DNA from: Aporrectodea caliginosa | Lineage: Eukaryota; Annelida; Clitellata; Crassiclitellata; Lumbricidae | NCBI GenBank assembly: GCA_020284085.1 | Contig: JACEVL010000804.1 | Coordinates: forward strand, 471,501-535,500 | Length of the DNA: 64,000 nucleotides | Direction of reading: 5' to 3' | In this document: positions 1-10,290 of the stretch, in pieces | How the letters are laid out: every line of letters begins with the position of its first letter | Position numbering within the stretch: the first letter of the stretch is position 1 | The notes under the pieces: model-generated | The model's database searches: none | Told to the model about the DNA's origin: nothing | The model's input: only the letters and a program-made list of their open reading frames with translations | Translations under genes and position numbers: made by a program

Positions 1-1
1 T

Positions 2-689
2 AAATTGATGCCAATAGACGAATATATAAGTGGACAAAATGTGGTGGCCGATTTAGCTCCAATGGTCTGTGAGGTTCATGAACAAAAGGTCCGGGATGTA
101 TATTGTGCTGATTGCAAAACAGTTGTCTGCGCCATTTGCTTCATCGAGGACCATAATAGCCATAAAGGTGGCCATGTCAGCAAATGTGTGGATGGTTTTC
201 GAAAGCAGATACAAAACAATACTGAAGCTCTGAATGGGTGCATCGCTCAAGCTCATGTGAAAAAGGCAGAACTTGTGAAGGTGAAGGAAGAAATGCAGCG
301 AAGGGTGGAAAGCTTAGAATGTGATGTAGAGAAGAGAAAAGACGAAATAAAGCGGTTAACTGATGAACATGCAAGTAGTCTCCTACAAGGTCTATGCTCC
401 GAAAGACAAAGCAGATTGAAAGAAATCCAAATGGCAACAGATGCTATTGATGCTTATCTATCAAACTTAGAAAGTTACAATTTTTATTGTCAAAGATTAA
501 TCGATAAAGGATCGGCTAGCGACATCTGCCGCACAGCTTCAGACTTATCTATTAGAGCGTTTGAATTGGAACAACAGTGCCAACCTACAAACGAAACAAG
601 AATTTTGGAGTTTAGATTCTGCTTTAGACAATCTGAACTGGAAGAGTTTCTAGAGGATGATTGTGGCAACTTGGTTGGTGAAATTGAAG
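2..689 (+). CDS. Gene 1 exon 1 (B-box 2 + coiled coil), 5' truncated by window
   Basis: The frame is open from the first bases. B-box 2 ligands are all present (VCEVH, YCADC, VCAIC, DHNSH, then GGH), followed by a long charged helix rich in E/K/L up to the conserved GEIEG. The donor GTAAGT follows at 690; the exon ends one base into a codon. The first ATG in view (8-10) is internal: genes 2 and 3 show about 150 further residues upstream. Confidence 0.9.
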
Positions 690-3600
690 GTAAGTGATTG
701 CTGATGAAAATCAGAATTCTACCATAAAACTAGTCTGTGCTTGTGATAAAAAGTTACGGTAGCCTATTGTCTCTGCATGTAATAATTGTAGTTAGTTTAC
801 AAATTGCTCTGATGTCAATATGTGGTGTAATAAATAATTATAAAATACTAATATTCGGTTGACCACACTATCTCAAGTGGGACTGCAGTAGCCTAATAAC
901 ATAGCAACGTTTAATCCTGAGCCGAATCGATTTCTGCAATGTCGCCTTTGCTGGCTTGCCAACGCAGTATCATTCGGCTTCAGGCGGTCATCAACACTGC
1001 TGCTCGTCTAGTCTTGCGATTATAAACGTTCGACCACATTTACAACCTCGATCAAAAAATTACTGAGCTTCAGTGGCTCAGAATAGGCGAACGCAACAAA
1101 TTCAATCTCTGCATCCTGCATGGTGCATAAATGTCTGCGCACCTGGCAGACAACATTAGGCGGCCGCTATCGGATGATCCCAACAGGTCGCGGCTGCAAT
1201 CATTAAAGTCCGCTGACGTTTTTGTGTAAATAAATAAAACGGATGGTCGGACCATTCGGGTCTGTGGTCCACATGCCAGGAACAGTCTTCCTGCGACTAT
1301 GAAGGAAGCGAAAAGCCTTTCTGTATAAAAAAACGTTAAACTCTACCTGCAACGCAATCCCGAATTTTCGCCGACAGTAGACCGTTTGTAAATCATCATG
1401 GAAGCAGCATGCTACCGACAATGCTATATAAATCGTCGGGTTAACAATTATAATTAAGTGTGTCACAGTACCGTAGTCGGTAAATTTGACGAATATTACG
1501 TCTGCTACTACATTTTGCCACTTTTATTCAGACGAAGTTGACTCGAAACCAAAGAAAAGAAGTAAGCACACACTTGTACTAGACAAATTAAAGCAGGAAC
1601 TTGAAGCAGAGAAAACGACCAACAATTCACTTCAAGCCAACAATCGCAAATTAGTTGAAGAATTGAAGATGTACAAAGCAACAGTGACGACATTAGAAAC
1701 CAACGCCAAGAAACTCAGGAAAGAACTAGAGACTACGAAAACAGGTAGGCCTATGCCATGCATGTATGTCTTTGCACCTGTTTTTACGAAGACAATTAAT
1801 ATAGCGCAGCTTTAAGGGTTCACAAAAGTCCTGAACTCTTTCAATAGAGTCAATAGACAAAGAAAACGACATTTCAACAGTGTTTTTTTCTAGAAAAAAA
1901 GGTTCCGGAACTCAACACATTCAGAACAATTAGGCTATAGAAGCATATTTTATGCTAATATTTCTATTTCATATATATATATCAATATCAATAACACTGA
2001 AAGAACTGATATTAAATAAAAGTTTCAAAATAAGTTTAAATAATTTTTTCATAAAAAGTGTAATTAACTAAATTATTTTTAATAGCTGAAAAAGGTCCCG
2101 GAACGCAGCTCCCGACAGAAAAAGCACTGAATAGACCTATAGAGCATTTTTAAGGGTTTACAAAGTCCTGCAAACTATTCTGATCTCTACTCTTTCAATA
2201 AAATCAAGAAACAAAAGTAACGATATTCAACAAAATTTGTGGATGCCATGAACGGAAGGAAGTAAGTCAACCAAAGTTGGAAACAGCTGTTGCCGAGTTG
2301 TTGACTTGTAATCAAAAGAGGAAATTTAGTCTCAGTTTGGTTCAGAAGTGCTTTATAATTACAATGCTGAACATTGAAAAAATAGAATAAAGTTTCGCAA
2401 AATATCAAGAGCAAGCAAGTTCTATGCATCGCGTGCATCGTATTCTGTGACGTGAAGCACTCAGTTCAGTTATCCTAAACTCGCTATAAACACACTATTT
2501 TTGAGAATTGTTTGTTAGCACTTATTTGCATATCTTTATACCAGTTAGTTCATCAGATTTATTTCGTCTGATTATGTCATCATTTAACTTCAGCTCCAGA
2601 GGTAACAAGAAGACAACAGTTCTTTGTATTATTCTACGCTTATTCAACGCCGATATCAAATTCTTCAGCAGCTGTAGCTTGCTTGGGGTTGTTGTGTTGC
2701 TCCTCTGATCAAAAATACTTTATTAACTTAAGTTTGTGTTTCACATTGGATTTGAATATAAAATTGACGGGCATGATTGTTGCTGTTTTCATAGATAATA
2801 AAGAGAAGATTTTGATCATTGAACAAAAACAGGAACAACAGCAAAAAGCATTGATGGAAGAAAACGAACAACTCAGGAAAGAAATACAAGAAAAGCGACG
2901 AATAATAGGTAGAAGACTGATTACCTCCCATTATCTCAAAAACGGGCTATTGTTTCCCCTACCTTTAAGAAACCTAACCTTGACCCGAACGTCTTTGAAA
3001 ATTATCGACCAATCTCCAACCTTTCGTTTCTCTCTAAAACTCTTGAGAGACTTTGTCTTAATTCAGTTTCTGCCTTACTTTGAACAGTCCGAAGTCAATG
3101 TATCCTGACTGCACATAATTTTATTCATTCAGTGTCCGCGACATGGGTGTCACCGTTCTCCGAGTACCTTTTGCACTTGACGCGCTCATGTTACAGTACT
3201 ATCACATGAGGCGCCTGAGAGCTATCAGCAGATCTGTTTCATCTTCTGTCTTTACAACCATAGTCCATGCTTTCATCTGCTGTCGCATTAACTTCTGCAA
3301 TTCACTATTTGATGGACTTCCCAAGGCAAGAATATGTGACGCCAGGGGTCAAAACCCGTCGCTTGTCGCTTCCTAGATACTGAGCTAGAAGCAGAAATAG
3401 GCAAGAGAGGTCAACAATGTAGAATATTCCTCAATTCAGCAGTTGCCTGTGAATTTGCTATAACTTGCAAAGTATTAATCCGATTTTGATGCTGTTGGTT
3501 TTATTCGACACAGAATAGAGCCCTTTATTGCGCAGCAAAATTGCAGAATAATCAAGTATTGGTTGCTGAGGACTTTATATTATATCTTCCCTTCATTCGG

Positions 3601-4621
3601 TTATGAACTCGACATCTCTTGTCTCCCTCGCTATACCCACACCTCTACCTACATGAATGATGTCCTACACTGGCTTCCCGTTGCCTCTCTATTCAATACA
3701 AGGTGCTGCTCTTAGTCTTATCAGCTCAACTGGGTCTAGCTCCTAAATATCATTGCGACTTAATGCGCAAACCTCTATCTGCTGTCTCTTCCCGCCCTCT
3801 CCGCTCTGCGGAACGACTTGATCTCCTAGTTCTCCGGGCAAAGACTGCCACGGCCCAATACCCTGCCTTTACAATCGTGGGATCTTTTACGTGGAATAAC
3901 CTCCCCCTCATAAGTAAGACTTTATTCGGGGTCCCACCCTCATCCCTTCGTTGCTTGAAGACATTCTTAATTCCTCGGGCTGTCACGCTGAGAGTGCCTC
4001 GGAATGGCTAGCACTGTAAGAGGCGCTTAACAAATTCTGAGATACGATACGATACGATTTTAAGCAGATTGTGGATTCCAAGAATTTCAGCGACTTCTTA
4101 TAGCATCTTAAGACATCGAAAAAAAATTCTTGTAGGCCTCATTGCAGGTGGAGAATAATATTAACAGGCTACATTACAATTTTCTCACCGTTTATCTGTA
4201 CTGTCATTCGATTTAAATTTAGAAACAAAATACAGCGACTTCCACAGTTAAAATGAGGTAGCATCGGGTTCAACATTAAAATGCATATATTATTATTCTT
4301 TATCAAAAATCGAAATATATTTCTTTCTTTTTTAATTATTGAACAATTTTCTACTATTCGGTAGGAAAAAAACAAAGTTTGTGCCCGCATGCGTGCAGTC
4401 GTCTGTTAAAGAAGGAATTCATTTTCAGAGAAACGGCTTTCCATACTCTGTTTAAAAATCTAAGGTCCAGGGGTCAGTCTTGATAATGCACTTGATGAAC
4501 ATCATATTTCTCTCTGTTTGTGTCTTTGTCTGCCTGCCTGTGTCTGTCTAGCTCTGTCTGTCTGTCTCTGTCTCTGTCTGTCTGTCTCTCTCTTCTTCTT
4601 CTTTCTCTCTCTCTCTTTCTC

Positions 4622-4654
<33 letters not shown>

Positions 4655-5639
4655 TTCACTGTGTCTCTCTCTGTCTATCTCTGTCTCTTTCACTGTGTCT
4701 CTCTCTCTGTCTATGTCTATGTCTGTCTGTCTGTTGGCCCTAATATCAAATAGAGTTTTAATAGATCTATTTCTATTTTCAGACGAATTTCGATACAAAT
4801 CGGATCCAGTTTTAGTTCAGACGATCATAGCAAAAGCTGCAAACGTAGATAGGAAAGAAATCAAAGGTTTGGCGATCTTAGACAAAAAATTGTTTGTTGT
4901 GACTGAAAGGAGTTCAGTCGTTGAAGTTTATGATAAACTTATATTGAGCTTCAGTCGTCGATGGAATTTGAAGGGATTAATTGATCCACTCGACATAGGA
5001 TCCTGCAACAGAAATAAATGTCTGTACATCATGGATTACAAAGGCACTTTTCAGTCGAAGGAAATCTTGAGAGTTGATGCAAATGGAAACTTGATTAAGA
5101 ATTGGTCAACAGGAGACGAGTGTGGTTATCTGTCTGTAACAGATGAATCGAATGTCATTTTAACTGTTTATGATAATAATAAATTAAATGAATATTCGCC
5201 AGATGGACAATTAATCCGTGAAATAAATCTATTGTCAGACGAAGGTATTCGTTATCCACGGCATGCTATTAAACTGACCAATGGTCATTTCGTGGTCAGT
5301 CATGGTGGTGTTGATCTGCATAGAGTGTGCATAGTAGGTGTAGATGGAAAACTTAAGAAGTCATTCGGTGGAAAACGTGGATCTGCCGTTGGACAATTGG
5401 ATCGTCCACTTTATTTGTCCGTCGATGGAAATGGATTCGTGATGGTCGCTGATAAGTTCAACCATCGAATTTTTTTACTGGATCAAGATTTAGAATTTAA
5501 GAGAGAAATTCTCTCAAAAGATGGAAAACACGGATTACGATATCCAACCAGGATTCTTCTGGATGAGTCAAATGGTCGACTATTTGTGGCTGACAACAAT
5601 TTGAACGATCCACGGATTTTGATTTTTGATTTTAAATAA
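2..5639 (+). CDS. TRIM-NHL gene 1 (5' partial), RING-type E3 ligase family
   Basis: Four-exon gene entering from the left edge: exons 2-689, 1532-1744, 2795-2908 and 4783-5639. Together they read 623 residues without a stop when joined at GT/AG sites; every junction is phase 1. The RING and first B-box lie outside the window. Visible are B-box 2, the coiled coil, a KPKKRSK basic motif, two short coiled-coil exons and a C-terminal NHL propeller. By family knowledge such proteins are RING ubiquitin ligases that use the NHL domain to bind protein or RNA. Exon 1 is closest to that of gene 3 and both carry a LINE at the same intron 3 site, so genes 1 and 3 are probably sisters. Exon 2 is much shorter than in genes 2-4. 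The copy looks intact within the window. Sure of the family, not of the orthologue. Confidence 0.85.
917..1375 (+). mobile_element. LINE 3' fragment in intron 1 (gene 1)
   Basis: Broken frames give NRIDFCNVAFAGLP and later a stretch matching ADVFV...GGRSFRV...W (clearer in gene 2). This is the C-terminal region of a CR1/L2-type non-LTR retrotransposon polyprotein. The same fragment sits at the same place in intron 1 of genes 2 and 3, so it predates the duplications. Confidence 0.65.
1532..1744 (+). CDS. Gene 1 exon 2 (basic motif + short coiled coil)
   Basis: Acceptor CAG ends at 1531, donor GTAGGC starts at 1745; 213 nt, phase 1 at both ends. It encodes DEVDSKPKKRSK and then one LKQELEAEKTTNNSLQ-type heptad block. 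It is about 70 codons shorter than exon 2 of gene 3: the block between the basic motif and the LKQEL repeats is missing. The donor is altered by a TAGGCCTA word compared with GTATGC in the other copies. Confidence 0.8.
2795..2908 (+). CDS. Gene 1 exon 3 (small coiled-coil exon)
   Basis: The exon is preceded by TTTTCATAG and followed by GTAGAAG at 2909, as in genes 2 and 3. It has 114 nt, phase 1 at both ends, and encodes DNKEKILIIEQKQEQQQ then MEENEQLRKEIQEKRR, a short glutamine- and glutamate-rich helix. Confidence 0.8.
2935..4062 (+). mobile_element. CR1/L2-like LINE remnant in intron 3 of gene 1
   Basis: From 2943 one frame gives the reverse-transcriptase fingers motif ENYRPISNLSFLSKTLERL. 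An internal deletion then joins it to the C-terminal region (VHAFICCRINFCNSLFDGLP at about 3268-3330, and HRPLRS/RLDLL-like text at 3770-3850). It ends in the (GATAC)n tail at 4041-4061. Frameshifts and stops make it dead. The right boundary abuts intron sequence homologous to gene 2 at about 26645. Confidence 0.85.
4503..4736 (+). repeat. CTGT/CT pyrimidine microsatellite before NHL exon (gene 1)
   Basis: About 230 bp of CTGT, CT and TTCT runs, ending some 45 bp before the exon 4 acceptor. Equivalent tracts occur in intron 3 of genes 2 and 3. Confidence 0.95.
4783..5639 (+). CDS. Gene 1 exon 4 (complete NHL beta-propeller)
   Basis: Acceptor TTTTCAG ends at 4782; 857 nt to TAA at 5637-5639. 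The whole propeller is in one exon, with recurring blade text such as KCLYIMDYKG, YLSVTDESNVILTVYDNN, RYPRHAIKLTNGHFVVSH and LYLSVDGNGFVMVADKFNHR. It ends in ILIFDFK*, the ancestral C-terminus also seen in gene 2. The open frame upstream of 4783 is intronic microsatellite, not coding. Confidence 0.88.
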
Positions 5640-5789
5640 TTAATTGCTTATGACAATAACTTAAGTGAATAACGATCCTTAAATTTGAAATCAAGGTTAA
5701 TTTGCATTTGTGTTTGCAATCTTGAATTGCCGGTAGGCCTACTTGTTTTTTCCGGCCACCAAAATTTATCCAACTTAGTTTAATGTCTT

Positions 5790-6480
5790 TTCACTTCTAT
5801 TTAAGCAAAGAATTATTGGTAATCTATCGTTTTAGCGGGTTTAATTATTGCATTAGTATTCAGTATCGTTTTAGCGGGTTTAATTATGTGAAACTAAGCA
5901 ATAAACGTTTTTAATCCAGCTTCCATTTCATGACGACATTTTTCATCAATCCAACTTCCATTTAGTTGCAAAGGGTTACTTTTATCAAGCCAACTTCTAT
6001 TTGACAAGATAAATATTTTTCATCAATGGAACTTTTATTTAAAGAAAGATATATAATTATATAAGCTTATTCTCATCGATCCCGCTTCTATTTACGGTAA
6101 AAATTATTTCGATCAATCCAACTTCAATTTTGAACAAAGGAATGTTTTCACCAATTCCATTTAGGGAAACAGTTTTTTCCATCAATCCAGCTTCCATTTT
6201 AAAGTGACAATATCAAATAATTTAGCAACAACATAATAAAACCCGCTATTCCGATATGAGAATTTCAGAAATAATTAAACCCGCTAAAATGATAGATTAC
6301 CAAATTATTTTCATCAATACAACTTCTATTTCAGCAAAGAGTTAGTTTCATCAGTCCAACGTCTATTTACGCATAGAATTATTTTCATCAGTCCAACTTC
6401 TATTTAAGCACATAACTAGTTTCATCAATCTAACTTCCATTTCCGCATTGAATAATTTTCAGAAATCCAACTACCTTTTT
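5790..6480 (+). repeat. About 37-bp minisatellite in 3' flank of gene 1
   Basis: Degenerate tandem copies of a unit containing CATCAATCCAACTTCTATTT and then AAGCAAAGAATTATTTT. The same unit lies downstream of genes 2 (28800-28960, 29215-29460) and 3 (48600-48725), so it belongs to the duplicated segment. Part of the array is enclosed by the inverted repeat at 5817-6302. Confidence 0.8.
5817..6302. mobile_element. Inverted-repeat element with 6-bp AATTAT direct repeats
   Basis: The left arm TGGTAATCTATCGTTTTAGC and onward is matched in reverse at 6268-6302 (TTTTAGCGGGTTTAATTATT core, one mismatch). Direct repeats AATTAT flank it at 5811-5816 and 6303-6308. The interior is largely the 37-bp minisatellite, so it may be two arms that landed either side of repeat units rather than a classical element. 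Confidence 0.5.
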
Positions 6481-6808
6481 ACTTGACCATATTTAATAAG
6501 TTGGATACATTTGGTTTAACGGATAAAAAAACAACCACCCAATTTCTTATTAATTCTAAATCGCTCCTTATCCGATATTTAGCGAACGCTCATGCCTTTT
6601 ACTAATGATTTGAGCCTTTAAGATTCTGGTGAAGATGTATAGCATGACTTTCATCTGTCCAACTACTGAATATTTATTATTTTAAGCGGAGTTTAGTTTT
6701 TCTCGTTTCCAGCATATCTAGATAAAAAAAACCGTAACACAAATATTCATTTGATTTTATGTAGACTATATTGTGGCAAAAGAATATGTCTAGGGTGATG
6801 GGCAAACA

Positions 6809-6903
6809 GGATTTTTCTGGATGTAGGCCTATCAAATGGTAGACTCTTTGTGGCTAACAGAGATTTAAACGATCACCGGATTTTTATTTTCGATCTTAAA
6901 TAA
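6809..6903 (+). pseudogene. NHL-domain 3' remnant
   Basis: Encodes the last blade (SNGRLFVANRDLNDHRIFIF then DLK*) and the TAA seen at the end of exon 4, with homologous 3' flank after it. The rest of the exon is absent. The codons for DE/DES are replaced by an in-place TAGGCCTA word. Debris of another TRIM-NHL copy. Confidence 0.8.
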
Positions 6904-7002
6904 TTAGGTGCTTATGACGATAAATTATGTGAATGACTATCCTTAAATCCGAATTTAAGGTGAAATTGCATTCAATTACTGGTACTTATTTTTGATAGTT
7001 CA

Positions 7003-7066
7003 TTCATTCATTCCAAGCATTTATATAGCGCCTTTTCATGGAACCTATTCAGAGGCGCTCAACCTA
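7003..7066 (-). mobile_element. LINE 3' tail fragment
   Basis: Read on the minus strand it has the GAGCGCCTCTGAA...GGCGCTATATAAATG end typical of the CR1/L2-like LINEs in this window, followed by a (GAAT)n tail. Confidence 0.55.
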
Positions 7067-7116
7067 CTCAGAGGCGATAGTATTCATCTATTGTTCGTTT
7101 TTGACTCACTGTCTGG

Positions 7117-9249
7117 TAGGGTGCTCCAGAAAATTAAAAGTTGAAAATTCATTGCTCCCCGGGCATTTTTCCATGAGTCTCATGCAGATGAGTCTAAAAA
7201 TCGAAATTTGAGGCTTCTACATTAAGGCTAAGCCTTGCCCCCAGCACGATGAAGTACTGTTTTAGCAATATTCGCAATTTTTCGGTTGAAAACACAAATT
7301 ACCGGTATTTAAGTATAATGAAAAAACTAATAAGTTTCATATTTATTGACCACAACATGAAGGGTTGCAAGTACAAATACAAGTACTGAGGTCTTAAGTA
7401 CCTGTACAAATACTTCAGTATTAAGTACAAGTTCGAGTAGGCCTACAAGTACTAAGGTCTCGAGTACAAATAAGAGTACATGTACACATGGCTACTGCAA
7501 GAACAAGGATTTACTTCCTTGACAAAGCAATGGTGTATTGCCACATGCACTCATTTATAATTTTGCTTTTTGAGAAATATAATGGATGTGAGCATCTTGT
7601 CACTCAGATTCGATCGAAACTGTTTTAATATTAAACTAAACACACTTTCAACCGGAGCGCTAGATGCAGGCACACTCACAACTCTCAACGCTGGTTTGTC
7701 AAGAACAGTTTTGCTGCATTCCAAACGTCCAAACAATCAATTTCATCAAAGTCATCATGGCCTCTGATATTCAACCAGGTTGTCACTTGTGATGATAAGG
7801 TGCTCGGTTTCACAGAAGATCGTATAAAGTAGTAACCAATTAGCTTAGACTTTTTGATGCATGAGGTCTGCAGTTTCGGTTGTTGCAACCGTATCTGTGA
7901 TTATCGTGCCAAAATGAGACGTTTGTGTAGCACCTGCTCCACCACTGCCAAAGAAACTTGATGTGGTCCCCAACAAAACATTTGTCTCATCCACATGAGA
8001 CATAATCATATCTGCATACATTAAATAAGAACATACTAGTTGTAGGCAGTCTTTGACTATTGGAGCAACACAAAGAAAATGCCTTAGGCCTAATTAGCGT
8101 TTTACGTAAAACAGAAAAGTGATTCACAAATCACTACCTAAGTGGCCTAACTAAGCGCGTTTTGATACAGATGACAATGTTTCCTCAACAGAGCTCTATA
8201 TACAATCTCGCACACGCAGCGGAAGACTTTGTCGAGAGGAACATAGAACACAGAGGAACATAGAAAACTCACAATTTCCACAAGTGAGGCCCATTTACAC
8301 ATGAATTTAATGTATAAGCCATAGGTTCAGTGGTTTATTGCTAGAAGTCCTATACCACCTCCCCCCTACGTTTTTATGAATAAATTTTTTTTCATATAGA
8401 ATATAATTTTTACGTTTTAGGTAGGTGTAGCACAATAACTGGCGCACATTTTGAGGTGAACATCATGGTGGTTTCTCACGCCATTCAAAAGTTATACCCG
8501 ATATATCCGAGATACCAGAGGGGTGGATACCACCCCTCTTAGTTTTTCGACAATAGCGTATTCATTTTTCTTCCTGGAAGAGAAACAAATATACCATTCT
8601 GTAGAGGGAATGCAGGGCTATATTTGCTTGCTTACTTATTTGTCTTTTGAACACTGGAAGTGATCAAAATAAATAATAATATGCGATATCTATCTGAAAA
8701 TGGCTGAAAGCAGCACAACGTAAACCGATATAGCTGCGTGCCTTTATATTTCGCTACAACTATGGACTAGTTTATAGGCTATTGTTACAAATGAAGCATC
8801 ATTATGTTTAAATGTTCTTGGATATATAGATCAGTTTAAAACACACATAATCTTATATTTGTTTAGGCCTATCCAAAAAGTAAAACATGTAGGCCTACGC
8901 AATAAAATAAAATATAGCTAATAATCGGCTCCGTTGTTAAAAATTATGTAATTTCGAGGTTCCTTCACATAATGTACAACTAAATATACCATTCTGTTCA
9001 GGAATGAATGTTGAATCCACTGCTGTATTACAAGACAGTTATGATATGTGAAACCAAACACGAAATCCGGGGTAGGGGGTGGGGGTGGTAGCCAGTGTTA
9101 TAAAAAAACTCGGTAGTTTGAGGGTTAACCTTTTTCAATTGGTCTGAAAATTGGTACAGTAGAACACAGTGATAAATGGAATGGGAAAATCGCCGGGAGC
9201 AGTATTTTTTTTAACTTTTTGGAAATACATAATATTTTGGAGCACCCTA
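7117..9249 (-). mobile_element. hAT-superfamily transposon, decayed
   Basis: Terminal inverted repeats start TAGGGTGCTCCA at both ends. The flanking 8-bp repeats CTGTCTGG (7109-7116) and CTGTGTGG (9250-9257) differ by one base. The minus strand at 7551-7888 encodes the hAT C-terminal dimerisation region (below). Just inside the left end (7360-7490) are many AAGTACT/TACAAGTAC words, which look like subterminal transposase-binding repeats. Stops and frameshifts make it non-autonomous today. Confidence 0.85.
7551..7888 (-). pseudogene. hAT transposase C-terminal dimerisation domain (broken)
   Basis: Two overlapping minus-strand frames. One reads LRVVSVPASSAPVESVFSLI then LSDKMLTSIIFLKKQ, the hallmark hAT dimerisation block; the upstream frame reads DEIDCLDVWNAAKLF. 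A frameshift separates them. It belongs to the element at 7117-9249. Confidence 0.85.
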
Positions 9250-9257
9250 CTGTGTGG

Positions 9258-10060
9258 TCGTAATAAATGACTCTAACATCATTTAGAATTGCGCAATAAT
9301 CTTGAAGGGGCGCTATCCCGCTATATAAATTGTTGGAATAAAATTTAAAAAATAGACTGCCTGGACAGCATCTAGATATTTTTCTTCAGGAATTCGAAAT
9401 ATTCACAGAATATGTAGCCTAACAACTAAAAGATAAAAATGGCGATTATTATTTTTGTTTTCTTTTGTAAAATGATCTAGCATGTTTTTTTTAAATATTT
9501 ACTTCTTACTATGCTTGATATTCTACTGGCACTGGACTCCTACTAAGTGGCGAATCAAGATTCAACAAATGCCCTGACATGCATATAAATACTGTTGATG
9601 TTTCCAAATGACGTCCCTGCTCACCAGACTGAAGCAAGAAAGCCACGTATTAGATTTTTCAAATATATCGAAGAAATAGACAAACCTGTAGGCAATGCTT
9701 TGGCCCATAAAACGGATGAGTGCTGAACTGCACTTTTAGGATAAATTTTAAACAATTTGATTTCCAGAATACCAAGAAATACATTCAGTAAAGGACAAGG
9801 CAAAATCGATGCTGACACGAAATTTTCATGCGACCTATTCTGATTCAGCGGCTGTGATCACTGATCACCGAGAAAACACAAAAGCCGCAGGAATGCCTAC
9901 TGTACACAATTCGGCGGAACATCAGCAAAGAGGCTTAAGGGCTGTAAATATGCTAGTGTATTAGGCTATACAGTAGGCGCTAACCATGGTCGATCATCTT
10001 TCTTTTTGTGAAATGACACAAATTATGGCCAATACATCGGAAATTCAAATTGCCTGGTTA
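9258..10060. other. No recognisable feature
   Basis: Unique-looking AT-rich DNA between the hAT element and an NHL scrap. I saw no coding homology, RNA gene or clear repeat. Confidence 0.5.
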
Positions 10061-10290
10061 GATCCAGTCTATTAAATTTTGTCCGTCGATAGAAATGGAT
10101 TCGTGATGGTCGTTGATCAGTTCAACAGTCGAGTTTTCTTATTGGATTCAAATCTGGAATTTAAGGGAGAAATTCTATCAGAAGATGGAAACACGGATTA
10201 CGACGTCCATGGAGGATTCTGTTGGATGAGTCAAATGGTCGAATGCTTGTGGCTAAAGACGACTTGCTCCTTGGTGGACTGATCATGATT
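10061..10290 (+). pseudogene. NHL-domain fragment, frameshifted
   Basis: Begins with GATCCAGTCTATT as in exon 4 of gene 3, then reads SVDRNGFVMVVDQFNSRVFL and EFKGEILSEDG. It loses frame in the last blade (GGFCWMSQMV instead of RILMDETNGR). It carries an inserted in-frame stop before LSVDRNG. A relic of a further gene copy. Confidence 0.85.

Noticed and set aside
4474..4798. Long Ser/Leu/Val/Cys-rich and Arg/Glu-rich frames across CTGT tracts (also near 27076-27694 and 47140-47541)
   Set aside because: They are translations of simple-sequence DNA, open in several frames and both strands, and fall inside introns.
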